A stretch of 11,960 nt of DNA from an uncultured Eubacteriales bacterium (GCA_905210385.1 CAJLWS010000022.1:1-11960), one strand, 5' to 3'; counted from the stretch's first letter, positions 1 to 6,795 are shown. Notes: a model not told the origin generated them from the letters alone. Program-made: numbers and translations.

Positions 1-1467
1 GCCCATGAGGGAATAGGAAGTAAACAGCACCAACGTGTGGCCATGGGTGGCGTCCGCCAACCTGCAGATCTGTTCTGCCAGATACCTGGCCTCCATTTCA
101 CTGCCCATGGGCGTTTTCGGCAGGTCCCCCGGAATGTAAAGGATGCAGTTTTCCCGGTAGTTGAAGGGTGACTCCGCAATGAAATCTTCCAGCCGCCGGT
201 TTGAAGACAGCCCCATGCGCTGCCGGGTCCGGTGAAAGCTGCCCCCAGCCATGAGGGTGCCGGAGGTGAGAATGGCGGGAATGTTGTTGCGCCAGAGCGC
301 ACGATTCAGCTGCTCCGGCATCTGCCGGCTGGCGGCGCATAGGCTTGGGCTGCCGGTCCTGTCGTATTGGATGTAAAGGATATAGCGGCGGTCCCCCGTG
401 AAGAACAGGTTCAGCGCCTGCTCTGTTGTTCCCAGCCGGTGAAGGATCCACCGTGGCAGGTGGGGTGCTAACTGCTTTTGGAGCACCCGGAGAAGGGAGA
501 GGCAATCCCGAAGGGCCGCTTCCCGTTCTGCGGTCAGCACAAAGGCAGTGCGCTGTGCTTCCTCCAGCAGCTCACCCCGGCACAGGGCGCCCATCAGCGC
601 CCGGAACTTTTCCCGCAGATTCTGCGCCGCAAGGATATACTTCTCCTTTGTGAGCAGAGAGCAGAGTTCATGAAGATCCTCCGCCGACAGGCTCTGCCCG
701 TACATCTGGCGGGCGGCATCCGGCAGCTTGTGGGCTTCGTCGATGACTAAAGCCCGGTAATCGTTCAGAAGGGGTCGCAGTTCCTGAAGCCGATGGGCTG
801 CATCGGCCAGCAAATAGTTGTGGTTGCAGATCTGGACGAAGATCTCCGCACTTCGGGCCTCTTTCAAATATTGATGGTAGCGGCAGCTGTTCCGCAGCCG
901 GCAGGTTTTCTCGCAGACCTTCGGAACGCACACCTGGCGGCGGTCAAAACCGCTCAGGCCGGTGACAGCGTCCAGGTCATAATTGCTTTGAAGGGAGAAC
1001 AACGCTTTCCGCTGTTCCTCGTTTTTGTTCTTCCCCTTGACGGCCTCCAGCCGCTGGGCGAGACGGGCGTCGCAGACGAACCGCTCCTTCCCCTTGCGAA
1101 CCATGGCCCGAATGGGCTTCGGGATGATATGGTTTTCTAAAAAGATGCAGGATAAGAATGGGATGTACTCTCCGATGATGGCGTCCTGCAGGGCCACACT
1201 GGAGGTGGAGACCACCACCGGCTGGGAACCGGCAGGCCCGGATGGATAAAACTTTTTCAAAAGGATGCAGGCGGTCAGGTAGGCGTAGGTTTTCCCGATC
1301 CCCACCCCTGCATCGCATAAGGCAATTTTATTGTGGAGCAGGGTGTCCAGCATGGCATGGCACAGGGCAATCTGTTCTTCCCGCACCGCCAGCCCGTTTT
1401 GAGGCAGAAGGATGCGGAAGATCCGCTCGATCTCACCATGGGCCTGCTCCTTCAGGTCTATGTTCAT
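1..1467 (-). CDS. DinG/XPD-like Fe-S ATP-dependent DNA helicase (3' end beyond window)
   Basis: The reading frame is open for 489 codons from the ATG at 1465-1467 to the left edge, so the C-terminus is missing. An AAAGGAGA ribosome binding site lies about 10 bases upstream. Residues 54-60 form a Walker A motif (GVGIGKT), and residues 243-246 are the DEAH Walker B motif in LVIDEAHKL. Cys132 in the context KGKERFVC, followed by Cys180/Cys185, Cys189 and Cys194, fits the iron-sulfur cluster domain of XPD/DinG superfamily 2 helicases. TSGTL at 401-405 and LVLFTSY at 479-485 match later DinG motifs. The visible part has no N-terminal exonuclease domain, unlike many Firmicute DinG proteins. The family unwinds DNA 5' to 3' in repair or in resolving R-loops and G-quadruplexes; this protein's role is inferred from family only. 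It lies downstream of the sigma-like gene but has its own ribosome binding site after a gap of over 500 bases, so co-transcription is uncertain. Confidence 0.9.
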   Translation of the reverse strand, partial: MNIDLKEQAHGEIERIFRILLPQNGLAVREEQIALCHAMLDTLLHNKIALCDAGVGIGKTYAYLTACILLKKFYPSGPAGSQPVVVSTSSVALQDAIIGEYIPFLSCIFLENHIIPKPIRAMVRKGKERFVCDARLAQRLEAVKGKNKNEEQRKALFSLQSNYDLDAVTGLSGFDRRQVCVPKVCEKTCRLRNSCRYHQYLKEARSAEIFVQICNHNYLLADAAHRLQELRPLLNDYRALVIDEAHKLPDAARQMYGQSLSAEDLHELCSLLTKEKYILAAQNLREKFRALMGALCRGELLEEAQRTAFVLTAEREAALRDCLSLLRVLQKQLAPHLPRWILHRLGTTEQALNLFFTGDRRYILYIQYDRTGSPSLCAASRQMPEQLNRALWRNNIPAILTSGTLMAGGSFHRTRQRMGLSSNRRLEDFIAESPFNYRENCILYIPGDLPKTPMGSEMEARYLAEQICRLADATHGHTLVLFTSYSLMG

Positions 1468-1505
1468 ATCGGCACATTCTCCTTTGTGCGTTGGCGGCAA
1501 ACTGA

Positions 1506-1531
1506 TGCGGCGCAGTTTTCACTGCGCCGCA
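1506..1531. repeat. Perfect inverted repeat upstream of the helicase gene
   Basis: Arms of 10 bases (TGCGGCGCAG and its complement) flank a 6-base loop, TTTTCA. It lies about 40 bases upstream of the helicase start. Neither strand has a T-run after the stem, so it does not look like an intrinsic terminator. It could be an operator dyad or an mRNA leader hairpin. Confidence 0.6.
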
Positions 1532-1568
1532 CGGATTTACCGTCAACGACGACAATCTGAATTGATGG

Positions 1569-2000
1569 TTAGTTGATGTGATGTGCCGTATTTGCAACTC
1601 GCCCCCCGGCAACCTTGGGAACCGTGCGGGCAGGCTTGCAGTTTACAAGCCGTTCACTGGCTCTCCGAGGGTCTTGCTGATTACAACCCAGGGTCGGCCA
1701 ACCCATCTGACGTGTGGGCAAACGGTATTGCGTATCATAATACTCCGGCCAGGGTCGTGGCAAAAAGGGCAACTGCCCCCTCTTTCCGGTCAAAAGGGAT
1801 CGCTCGAAGCAACGACACAAGCTGCCATCCCTTTGGGGAGTGGCAGCTGTGCCGCAGCTTGTCATGGCGCTTTTTCCATCGTCGCTCGCCTGGACGGGAA
1901 CGTACCCGCATGGCTGATATTGACTTTTCAAGCTACAGGTTGAACGTATTTCTTTTCCCCGTTCATCCCATAGCCCAGGAAAAAGGGCCGATAGCTTCAC
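1569..2000 (-). other. Hairpin-rich segment after the sigma-like gene; candidate structured RNA, coding doubtful
   Basis: The minus strand carries an open frame of 143 codons from a GTG at 1998-2000 that overlaps the TGA of the sigma-like gene. Its product is Arg-, Cys- and Pro-rich with no recognisable domain, and several plus-strand frames are also open. Structure is more striking than coding: stems pair at 1619-1622/1652-1655 enclosing 1633-1638/1646-1651, 1691-1694/1701-1704, 1725-1729/1739-1743, 1748-1751/1758-1761, 1767-1770/1775-1778 and a 54-base hairpin at 1807-1860. A chain of hairpins with weak protein features suggests a noncoding RNA or recombination-site DNA belonging to the sigma-like module. 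A real short protein cannot be excluded, because the GTGA overlap would suit translational coupling. Confidence 0.4.
1807..1860. repeat. 54-base imperfect hairpin within the structured segment
   Basis: The arms pair almost end to end: AAGCAACG with CGCAGCTT (one mismatch and one wobble), ACAC with GTGC, then AGCTGCCA with TGGCAGCT, then TCCC with GGGA around a TTTG loop. There is one unpaired base at 1819 on the left arm and one at 1840 on the right arm. A stem of about 24 pairs this regular is unlikely in ordinary coding sequence. It has no adjacent T-run, so it is not a standard terminator. Confidence 0.75.
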
Positions 2001-2428
2001 GCTTCAAAAAATTTTTTCAGTTTTTTTCTGAGACGCACCATCCGAAGGTTGACCGCCTTTTGTGTGAGGCCGGTTTTCTCAGCGATCTCATACCCGTTGT
2101 AGCCTGACATCTTCAAAAAGGCGATTTGGACGGTGAGCTTGTCCTCTTTGGAAAGGATACGCAGCAATTCCATATCCTCGATGCTGTCCATGAGGGATTC
2201 CACATCCTCGACGGGCAGTTCCAAGTCCTGCGCCGAAACCAAATCCACATAAGGCGACCACTCCACCTGCCGCTGCAGGTACCGGCGCTCCCGGTTGAAT
2301 TCGGCCCAGTCGTATGTATGCAGGCGCTGGATGGTTTCCTCGTCCACACCCAGCTCCCGGAGTTTCTTTTCCTCTGCTTCCTTCCATTTGAGCCACTTCT
2401 TTTCGGCTCTGGCTTTGTTATAAGCCAT
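1997..2428 (-). CDS. Small sigma-70 region-4-like / helix-turn-helix protein
   Basis: This is a 143-residue, highly charged cytoplasmic protein. The start is the ATG at 2426-2428, preceded by GGAGG with good spacing. Residues 1-60 are rich in Lys, Arg, Glu and Trp. Residues 95-140 hold a helix-turn-helix of the sigma-70 region 4 type, with the recognisable stretch GYEIAEKTGLTQKAV followed by a basic RLRKKLKKFF tail. Proteins of this size and design, beginning MAYNKAR, are familiar from clostridial conjugative and integrative elements, where they are annotated as sigma-70 family factors. Region 2 (core-polymerase and -10 binding) is not visible, so it may act as a DNA-binding regulator, not a complete sigma factor. 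Its TGA overlaps the GTG of the downstream frame by two bases. No recombinase or conjugation gene is in the window, so it may be an orphan remnant. Confidence 0.8.
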   Translation of the reverse strand: MAYNKARAEKKWLKWKEAEEKKLRELGVDEETIQRLHTYDWAEFNRERRYLQRQVEWSPYVDLVSAQDLELPVEDVESLMDSIEDMELLRILSKEDKLTVQIAFLKMSGYNGYEIAEKTGLTQKAVNLRMVRLRKKLKKFFEA

Positions 2429-2444
2429 GGCTGTTTCCTCCGAT

Positions 2445-2473
2445 CAATCTGAAATTTGAGAAAATTCAGATTG
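2445..2473 (-). promoter_or_regulatory. Hairpin just upstream of the sigma-like ribosome binding site
   Basis: On the minus strand CAATCTGAA (2465-2473) can pair with TTCAGATTG (2445-2453) across an 11-base AT-rich loop. It ends three bases before the GGAGG of the sigma-like gene. As leader RNA it could affect access to that site, or as DNA it could be an operator. No T-run follows it. Confidence 0.5.
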
Positions 2474-2530
2474 TCGGGGGCGGCGGCCTGCCGCTATGAG
2501 TCCTTAGCCATGGCCTCCTTCCGCAAAAGC

Positions 2531-2564
2531 AAAAAAGGCGCACTCGTCCCTGGACGAATGCGCC
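2531..2564 (-). terminator. Intrinsic terminator (minus strand), second of a tandem pair
   Basis: On the minus strand a stem GGCGCA / TGCGCC continues as TCGTC/GACGA with one mismatched pair, closing on a 4-base loop. It is followed directly by TTTTTT (2531-2536). It lies upstream of the sigma-like gene and 60 bases beyond a similar terminator. Confidence 0.8.
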
Positions 2565-2624
2565 GGATAAGGCCGGTTCACAAAAAATACGGCATGGCTG
2601 TTCAAGGCAAACGAGCCATACACG

Positions 2625-2658
2625 AAAAAAGGCTGCAGCTTCGGGTGAAGCTGCAGCC
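2625..2658 (-). terminator. Intrinsic terminator (minus strand), first of a tandem pair
   Basis: A perfect 12-base-pair stem (GGCTGCAGCTTC at 2631-2642 with its complement at 2647-2658) closes on a 4-base loop. On the minus strand it is followed by six T residues (2625-2630). No minus-strand gene lies directly upstream, only the 3' region of the large operon, which already has its own terminator at 2906. Confidence 0.85.
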
Positions 2659-2668
2659 CTAATTTTAT

Positions 2669-2691
2669 AATGCGGTGTTTTTTGCCGCATT
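2669..2691. repeat. Small hairpin next to the tandem terminators
   Basis: AATGCGG (2669-2675) pairs with CCGCATT (2685-2691) around a 9-base T-rich loop. Read with the two terminators it makes a run of stem-loops within about 160 bases. Confidence 0.5.
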
Positions 2692-2782
2692 GCCGACAAC
2701 CCCTCTGCTTGGGGAAAGTCGACAATGTTTCTTCACCCCCCAGTTTCCTAAAAAATTTTAGTCAAAGAAGAATATTAAAGAA

Positions 2783-2803
2783 GTTCGATTCCCGTCTGGG
2801 AGA
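2783..2803 (+). other. tRNA T-arm-like scrap in noncoding gap; possible attachment-site remnant
   Basis: The 12 bases GTTCGATTCCCG fit the T-loop and 3' T-stem consensus of a tRNA 3' end. They are followed by CTGGGAGA-like acceptor bases after a T, but there is no CCA and no tRNA body upstream. Mobile elements often integrate at tRNA 3' ends and leave such copies. The match is short and may be chance. The rest of 2659-2905 shows no gene. It has small stems at 2831-2834/2843-2846 (or alternatively 2843-2846/2851-2854) and at 2862-2867/2881-2886. Confidence 0.2.
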
Positions 2804-2905
2804 TAATCGGGCAAGCTAAGGAAGGTGAATGCGGTAGTCCATCCGCCCATGCGGGTTCAATGTTCGGAAAAGAACTTTGACCGAACCTATATGCAGACAG
2901 GATAT

Positions 2906-2940
2906 GCAAAAAGCCGGGGGCATAAGAATGCCCCCGGCTT
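2906..2940 (-). terminator. Strong intrinsic terminator ending the hydrolase operon
   Basis: A perfect 13-base-pair, very GC-rich stem (AAGCCGGGGGCAT at 2911-2923 with its complement at 2928-2940) closes on a 4-base loop. On the minus strand the stem runs into a TTTTT tract. It lies 93 bases after the stop of the last hydrolase gene. The plus strand lacks a T-run after the stem, so it acts in one direction. Confidence 0.92.
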
Positions 2941-3033
2941 ATGCTATACTGAACTGCGGTAAATGCCGTTTATCAGACCGCAGCGCTCATATTGAAAGAA
3001 GGATTTTAGCTATTCCCTTCATTTCAGCACACC

Positions 3034-4068
3034 TTATTCCATGGTCCACGGGCGACGGTTATCATAGTCCAGCAGATCCTTCAAATCCTCTGCTTGCTGC
3101 TTAGCATATCGGGCAGCATAATCACTATCCCCGCCTAAATTCATGTGGTTGGCTCCTCCCCAGACTTTCAGAGTCGTAAACACTCCCGCCTGGATCAACT
3201 TCGAGGCATATATCATGCAGGGATCCACGCTCGGATCTGATTCTGTCGTATATATGACAGTGGGGGGAAGGCCAATGCATTCATCCACAGTGGCATTATT
3301 GGCAAATGCCTCCGCAGGAACATCCTGTGGCAACATCCGGCCAAGCCATGCCTTGCTGGTGAGATAAACACCACGTCCATCCCAACCATTGCTGATTACA
3401 TGGCTGGAGGGGTAAATGGGGCGATTGTCAGGAATCGGGAAAACAGCGAAACAACCTCTCGGATTATAGTGGTATTTTTTCAACCTGTGGCACAGGGCCA
3501 GTGCCAAATGTGCACCTGAGCTAAATCCCAAAAGTACGATTTTATCCTTGTTGATTTGCAATTCGTCGGCATGTTCCACAATGTGCTGATACATCGCGTG
3601 CAAGTCATTGATGGCAGCAGGATACTGGCCGTGTTCGTCAAATATTGTCCTGTAGTATGCGCTGATTACAACGGCATTATTATGATCCGCAATCGGTGTT
3701 GCATCTGGCCAACCGACAGAACAAGTGGTCAATGCTCCGCCCGGAATGATGAGAACGCAGGGATATTTTTTCCCCTCTTTAAACCCCGTGGGGCGAATCA
3801 TTTCACCCTGTACAGGGACCGCATACTCGACATCCTTAAGCCCCTCAGCCTGAATCATGATAACGCGCTCATTCTTTTGCGAGGCGGCTTTCATCTGCTC
3901 TGTTGCCGCCAAAGCACTGTCTCTGCGCGTTTCAAACGGGATATCTTCATTCATTTGGAAAGATACGATACCTGAATCTTGTGCATGGGTCGCCTCATGG
4001 AACTCTCTAAGCGAAGGATGCATAAAACGGGAGTCGTCTCTGATTTTGTACATTTCCTCTGGTTTCAT
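3034..4068 (-). CDS. HSL-type alpha/beta hydrolase (esterase/acylhydrolase), paralogue 4
   Basis: 344 residues, cytoplasmic, with no signal peptide. AGGAGG lies nine bases upstream of the ATG at 4066-4068. The fold is the hormone-sensitive-lipase (family IV esterase) type: an oxyanion segment IPGGALTT (PGGA at 109-112, with Pro where HSL enzymes have His), the helix YPAAINDLHAMY, nucleophile elbow GFSSG at 181-185 (Ser183), Asp278 in TTESDP and His308 in WGGANHM. It shares the operon hydrolases' N-terminal HP (His17-Pro18) and the C-terminal YDNRRPW motif. The family cleaves esters, thioesters or amides; the substrate here is unknown. It is last in the operon, 39 bases after the truncated hydrolase-like gene and 93 bases before the terminator stem. 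Its sequence is clearly more AT-rich than the upstream paralogues (26 G+C in 60 bases at 3541-3600), suggesting a different origin. Confidence 0.9.
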   Translation of the reverse strand: MKPEEMYKIRDDSRFMHPSLREFHEATHAQDSGIVSFQMNEDIPFETRRDSALAATEQMKAASQKNERVIMIQAEGLKDVEYAVPVQGEMIRPTGFKEGKKYPCVLIIPGGALTTCSVGWPDATPIADHNNAVVISAYYRTIFDEHGQYPAAINDLHAMYQHIVEHADELQINKDKIVLLGFSSGAHLALALCHRLKKYHYNPRGCFAVFPIPDNRPIYPSSHVISNGWDGRGVYLTSKAWLGRMLPQDVPAEAFANNATVDECIGLPPTVIYTTESDPSVDPCMIYASKLIQAGVFTTLKVWGGANHMNLGGDSDYAARYAKQQAEDLKDLLDYDNRRPWTME

Positions 4069-4107
4069 TGAAAACTACCTCCTATTAAAATCTGGATTCT
4101 CTGATTT

Positions 4108-4539
4108 TTACAGTTCCAACTCGTCTGTTTCGACCTCGATGTCCTCCTCATCACTCAGCTTGTCCGCCAGGTCACTTCCCAACTCACAGCTGGCTGCATC
4201 TGTCCGAATTGACAGGCTGTTCCTTTTTAGGTCAAATTCTTTTCCACTGTTGATCGCATACAGGCTCGCCGCCATCAACCCATCCAGCTCCCGCACCGCA
4301 GGGCAGATCAGAATGAACTTGTTTTCCGCCACATATTCCTTCAACGTGGTCAGGTCACTGTCCGCAGTATAAACTGTATTTGTCAGATAAATCGCGCCTT
4401 GATAGGTAGTCGGGATAATCTGCGTGGAGGGTGGGCTTGGAATTACCACCTTCTTCTCCTCGTGAGGCGGGGCAATGATAATACCCTTTGCCCCTTCCGC
4501 TTCATAGGGGATTACTCTTACATTCGAGATGTCAGCCAT
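4108..4539 (-). CDS. Truncated, nucleophile-less hydrolase-like protein with acidic tail
   Basis: 143 residues. I chose the ATG at 4537-4539 because AAAGGAG lies 7-8 bases before it; a longer frame to 4605 has no such site and would overlap the upstream gene. Residues 85-111 align without gaps to the helix-plus-strand segment before the nucleophile elbow of the 4590-5684 hydrolase (residues 163-189): two Ala, a Tyr, a Glu and the closing Ile are identical and most other positions are conservative. Residues 63-83 (ending CPAVR) match its strand ending MNYR. Where the paralogues have GxSxG this protein has TDAAS, so the nucleophile Ser is replaced by Ala115, and the oxyanion GG is reduced to QG. 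The Asp/His half is absent; it ends in a Glu/Asp-rich tail (129-142). It is probably a pseudoenzyme, possibly a partner or regulator of the hydrolases, or a decaying gene. The good ribosome binding site and intact frame favour expression. It is AT-rich like its downstream neighbour. Confidence 0.75.
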   Translation of the reverse strand: MADISNVRVIPYEAEGAKGIIIAPPHEEKKVVIPSPPSTQIIPTTYQGAIYLTNTVYTADSDLTTLKEYVAENKFILICPAVRELDGLMAASLYAINSGKEFDLKRNSLSIRTDAASCELGSDLADKLSDEEDIEVETDELEL

Positions 4540-4589
4540 TGTTTTTCTCCTTTCACCGTCAAGGTTATTAGCGCTTGCAATGAAATAAT

Positions 4590-5684
4590 TTATTTCTCCG
4601 TCCACGGGCGGGAAAAGTCATACTTTAGGGCCATGTCGATGTTATAGTCATCGCCCTGAGCCATGAGCGCACCCAGCGGGGTGCTGGGGTCAGTGGTGTT
4701 GTGGTTGCAGCCGCCCCACACGTGGTAGTCTACAAAGACGTTGGCGGCATGGAGCTTGCGGCAGAAGTCCAGCGTGGCATCGCGGCTGCCGTCCATCTCG
4801 CCGATGATGGGGAACCAGGTGGGCGGGAAACCGATGCAGTCCTGCACTGTGGCCCGGCTGGGCAGGGCCTCAGGGGGCAGAGCGGGGTCACCGAAGTGCT
4901 CGCCCAGCCACTTCTGCATGGTCAGGCGGATGCCCTCCGCATCCCAGGCGTCCACCGTGCCCGTCTCTTGATTGCGGAAGGAGAAGGTGCCCGACTGATT
5001 TGCGTTGACATCGTCCACGATGGGCAGCGAGGAGACAATGCCCCGGGGCTTGATGCCATACCGCTTCAGCCGGAATCCCAGGCAGAGCGCCAGCATGGCG
5101 CCGGAACTGAAACCGTGAATTACAATCTTGCCCGGGTCGATGTTCAGCTCGTCCGCGTGATCCAGGACATACTGATAGGCAGCATGGCAGTCGTTGACCG
5201 CGGCGGGATAGGGCGCCTCCACGCAGGTGCGGTAATTCATGGACACCACCACCGCCTTATGGTGCTTGCACAGGGAGGCCAGCATCCCGATGTAGTACTC
5301 ATAGGAGCCTGCGATGTACAGCCCGCCGCCGGGGATCTCCACGATGCAGGGCAGCTTTTCCCCGGGCTGGAGCTCCACATTCTTGGGAATGCGCAGGCAG
5401 ATTTCCGCCTCCATATCCGGCTCCTCCGGGCAGCCGGGTGCCTTGACAAAGCGCCACTCGCCGCTGGCCTTCCGCTTTTCGCTCTCATTGGCCAGCGCGT
5501 CATCCAGCAGCAGCTGCCGCTGGTCCCGCCGGTCCGCGATGTTTTCCGCAGGATCCTTATCCCGCATCTCAAAGAAGGTGTTGAGCAGCCCTGGCACCGC
5601 CCAGTTGGCGCCGCCCAGGGCATCGGGATGGGCCCACTTCTTATCGCTGCGGTTATCCTGCCTGAGATGGAGCAGATCTTCCAT
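4590..5684 (-). CDS. HSL-type alpha/beta hydrolase, paralogue 3
   Basis: 364 residues, no signal peptide. The ATG at 5682-5684 follows the stop of the preceding hydrolase by only four bases, with a GGAGGG site inside the end of that gene, so the two are probably translationally coupled. Motifs in order: KWAHP at 16-20, a conserved PGCPEEPD segment at 83-90, oxyanion segment EIPGGGLY (PGGG 118-121), YPAAVNDCHAAYQY helix, nucleophile elbow GFSSG at 191-195 (Ser193), Asp298 in GEMDGSRD, His328 in WGGCNHN, and the C-terminal YDFSRPW motif. The catalytic triad therefore looks complete. Pro replaces the first His of the HGG motif typical of family IV esterases. The substrate is not evident from sequence. 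The coding region is GC-rich (43 G+C in 60 bases at 5581-5640), like the genes upstream. Confidence 0.92.
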   Translation of the reverse strand: MEDLLHLRQDNRSDKKWAHPDALGGANWAVPGLLNTFFEMRDKDPAENIADRRDQRQLLLDDALANESEKRKASGEWRFVKAPGCPEEPDMEAEICLRIPKNVELQPGEKLPCIVEIPGGGLYIAGSYEYYIGMLASLCKHHKAVVVSMNYRTCVEAPYPAAVNDCHAAYQYVLDHADELNIDPGKIVIHGFSSGAMLALCLGFRLKRYGIKPRGIVSSLPIVDDVNANQSGTFSFRNQETGTVDAWDAEGIRLTMQKWLGEHFGDPALPPEALPSRATVQDCIGFPPTWFPIIGEMDGSRDATLDFCRKLHAANVFVDYHVWGGCNHNTTDPSTPLGALMAQGDDYNIDMALKYDFSRPWTEK

Positions 5685-5688
5685 TGAT

Positions 5689-6762
5689 TCAGCCCTCCGT
5701 TTCTGTTGTCTCTTCGGTTAGCCAGGCCCGGCGCATATCATACTTGAGCAGGTCCTGGATGTTTCCGTCCACAATGCTCTGGAACCGCTGGTGCATTTCA
5801 TTCTCCGGAGATGAGTTGTTCAGCGTAGCGTGGCAGCAGCCGCCCCACTGGTGCAGCTCCGCATAGACGCCGGCGGCATAGAGCTTTTTCATAAAGGTGA
5901 TGGCCGGGTCACGCCCGGCATCGCTCTCCGAGGTGTGGATGATTACGGGACACAGCCCTTGGCACTGCTGGAGCGTGGCTCGGTCCACCAGGGCCTCCGG
6001 CCCCAGCTGGAGCTTGGCGTAATCCGCCCGCCCAAAGTACTGGGTAAGCACCTTGTGCATCTGAGCGCTGTCCCAGTTGTCGCTGACGTAGTGATTGGAC
6101 AGCTCCTCCATATTGTCCTCAAAAATGGGGTCCAGGGCCACCACACCCCGGGGGTGGTAGCCATAGCGTTTAAGCCGGAAGGCAAAGGAAAGGGACAGGT
6201 AGGCCCCGGCACTCAGCCCGGAGATGACCACCTTGTCTGGATTCACATTCAACTCCCCGGCGTGCTCCACCATCCACTGGTAGGCGGCATGGCAATCGTT
6301 GATGGCCGCCGGATACTGGGCGTCCAGACTGCTACGGTACCACGGGGAGACCACAATGCAGTTATACTTGTAGCAGTACTCCTCAATGGGCCCCATGTAA
6401 GGAGTTCCATAGAGCATAGCCCCGCCGGCGATATAGAAGATGGTGGGCATCTTCTTGCGGCGCTTTTTGGGCATCCGCACTGTCACCCGGACCTGATGAT
6501 CGGGCTCCTCGGGACAGCCTGGAACATAGAAGTCCTTTGTCTCCCCCTGCTCGGCGTACTCCGGGTGCTCCGCGAAGAAGGCGCCCTTGCCCTCCTCCAG
6601 CGCCGTGTAGGTCTTGTTCCGGGAGTTTAGACGCTTTTCCAGGGGCTTTTCCGGGTTGAGCAGCTTATCCACTGTCGCCCGGCCATCAATGTAGTACTCT
6701 TCCTCCAGCCCTGGGTGGGCCCATTTGGGGTCGTTGCGGTCAAACATCTGCAATTCGGTCAT
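5689..6762 (-). CDS. HSL-type alpha/beta hydrolase, paralogue 2
   Basis: 357 residues, cytoplasmic. An AAAGAGGTG site precedes the ATG at 6760-6762. Motifs in order: KWAHP at 13-17, PGCPEEPD at 81-88, a basic stretch KKRRKK at 99-104, oxyanion segment FYIAGGAMLYG (AGGA 112-115, Ala in place of the usual His), YPAAINDCHAAYQW, nucleophile elbow GLSAG at 182-186 (Ser184), Asp281 in SESDAGRD, His311 in WGGCCHAT, and C-terminal YDMRRAW. The triad is intact. It lies 33 bases after the acyl carrier protein gene, which suggests the carrier or its acyl load as a possible partner or substrate; this is inference from position only. The next hydrolase starts four bases after its stop. Confidence 0.92.
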   Translation of the reverse strand: MTELQMFDRNDPKWAHPGLEEEYYIDGRATVDKLLNPEKPLEKRLNSRNKTYTALEEGKGAFFAEHPEYAEQGETKDFYVPGCPEEPDHQVRVTVRMPKKRRKKMPTIFYIAGGAMLYGTPYMGPIEEYCYKYNCIVVSPWYRSSLDAQYPAAINDCHAAYQWMVEHAGELNVNPDKVVISGLSAGAYLSLSFAFRLKRYGYHPRGVVALDPIFEDNMEELSNHYVSDNWDSAQMHKVLTQYFGRADYAKLQLGPEALVDRATLQQCQGLCPVIIHTSESDAGRDPAITFMKKLYAAGVYAELHQWGGCCHATLNNSSPENEMHQRFQSIVDGNIQDLLKYDMRRAWLTEETTETEG

Positions 6763-6795
6763 GGTTTCACCTCTTTCTGCGGGGCAGGCAGTGGT

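Noticed and set aside
1583..2107. Plus-strand open frame of 174 codons across the structured segment
   Set aside because: No ribosome binding site or domain. It runs into the 3' end of the sigma-like gene, and the openness is better explained by the composition of the structured segment.
2494..2511. Five-codon minus-strand mini-frame (MAKDS) after AAGGAGG, considered as a leader peptide
   Set aside because: The Shine-Dalgarno-like AAGGAGG ends only two bases before the ATG, too close for normal initiation, and no attenuator structure using it is evident.
2761..2940. A plus-strand riboswitch or tRNA in the gap
   Set aside because: The alternative GCGG/CCGC pairings and T-arm-like bases do not assemble into a cloverleaf or a riboswitch core I recognise, and no plus-strand gene follows.
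4540..4605. 22-residue N-terminal extension of the truncated hydrolase-like protein
   Set aside because: It overlaps the upstream gene's end and has no ribosome binding site, whereas AAAGGAG precedes the inner ATG.
4701..5687. Long plus-strand open frame (328 codons) opposite a hydrolase gene
   Set aside because: The minus strand here encodes all catalytic motifs of an HSL hydrolase. The plus frame has no ribosome binding site or recognisable domain, and antisense frames are expected in GC-rich coding sequence.
5830..6630. Plus-strand open frame (266 codons) opposite paralogue 2
   Set aside because: Antisense shadow of a gene with an intact catalytic triad.
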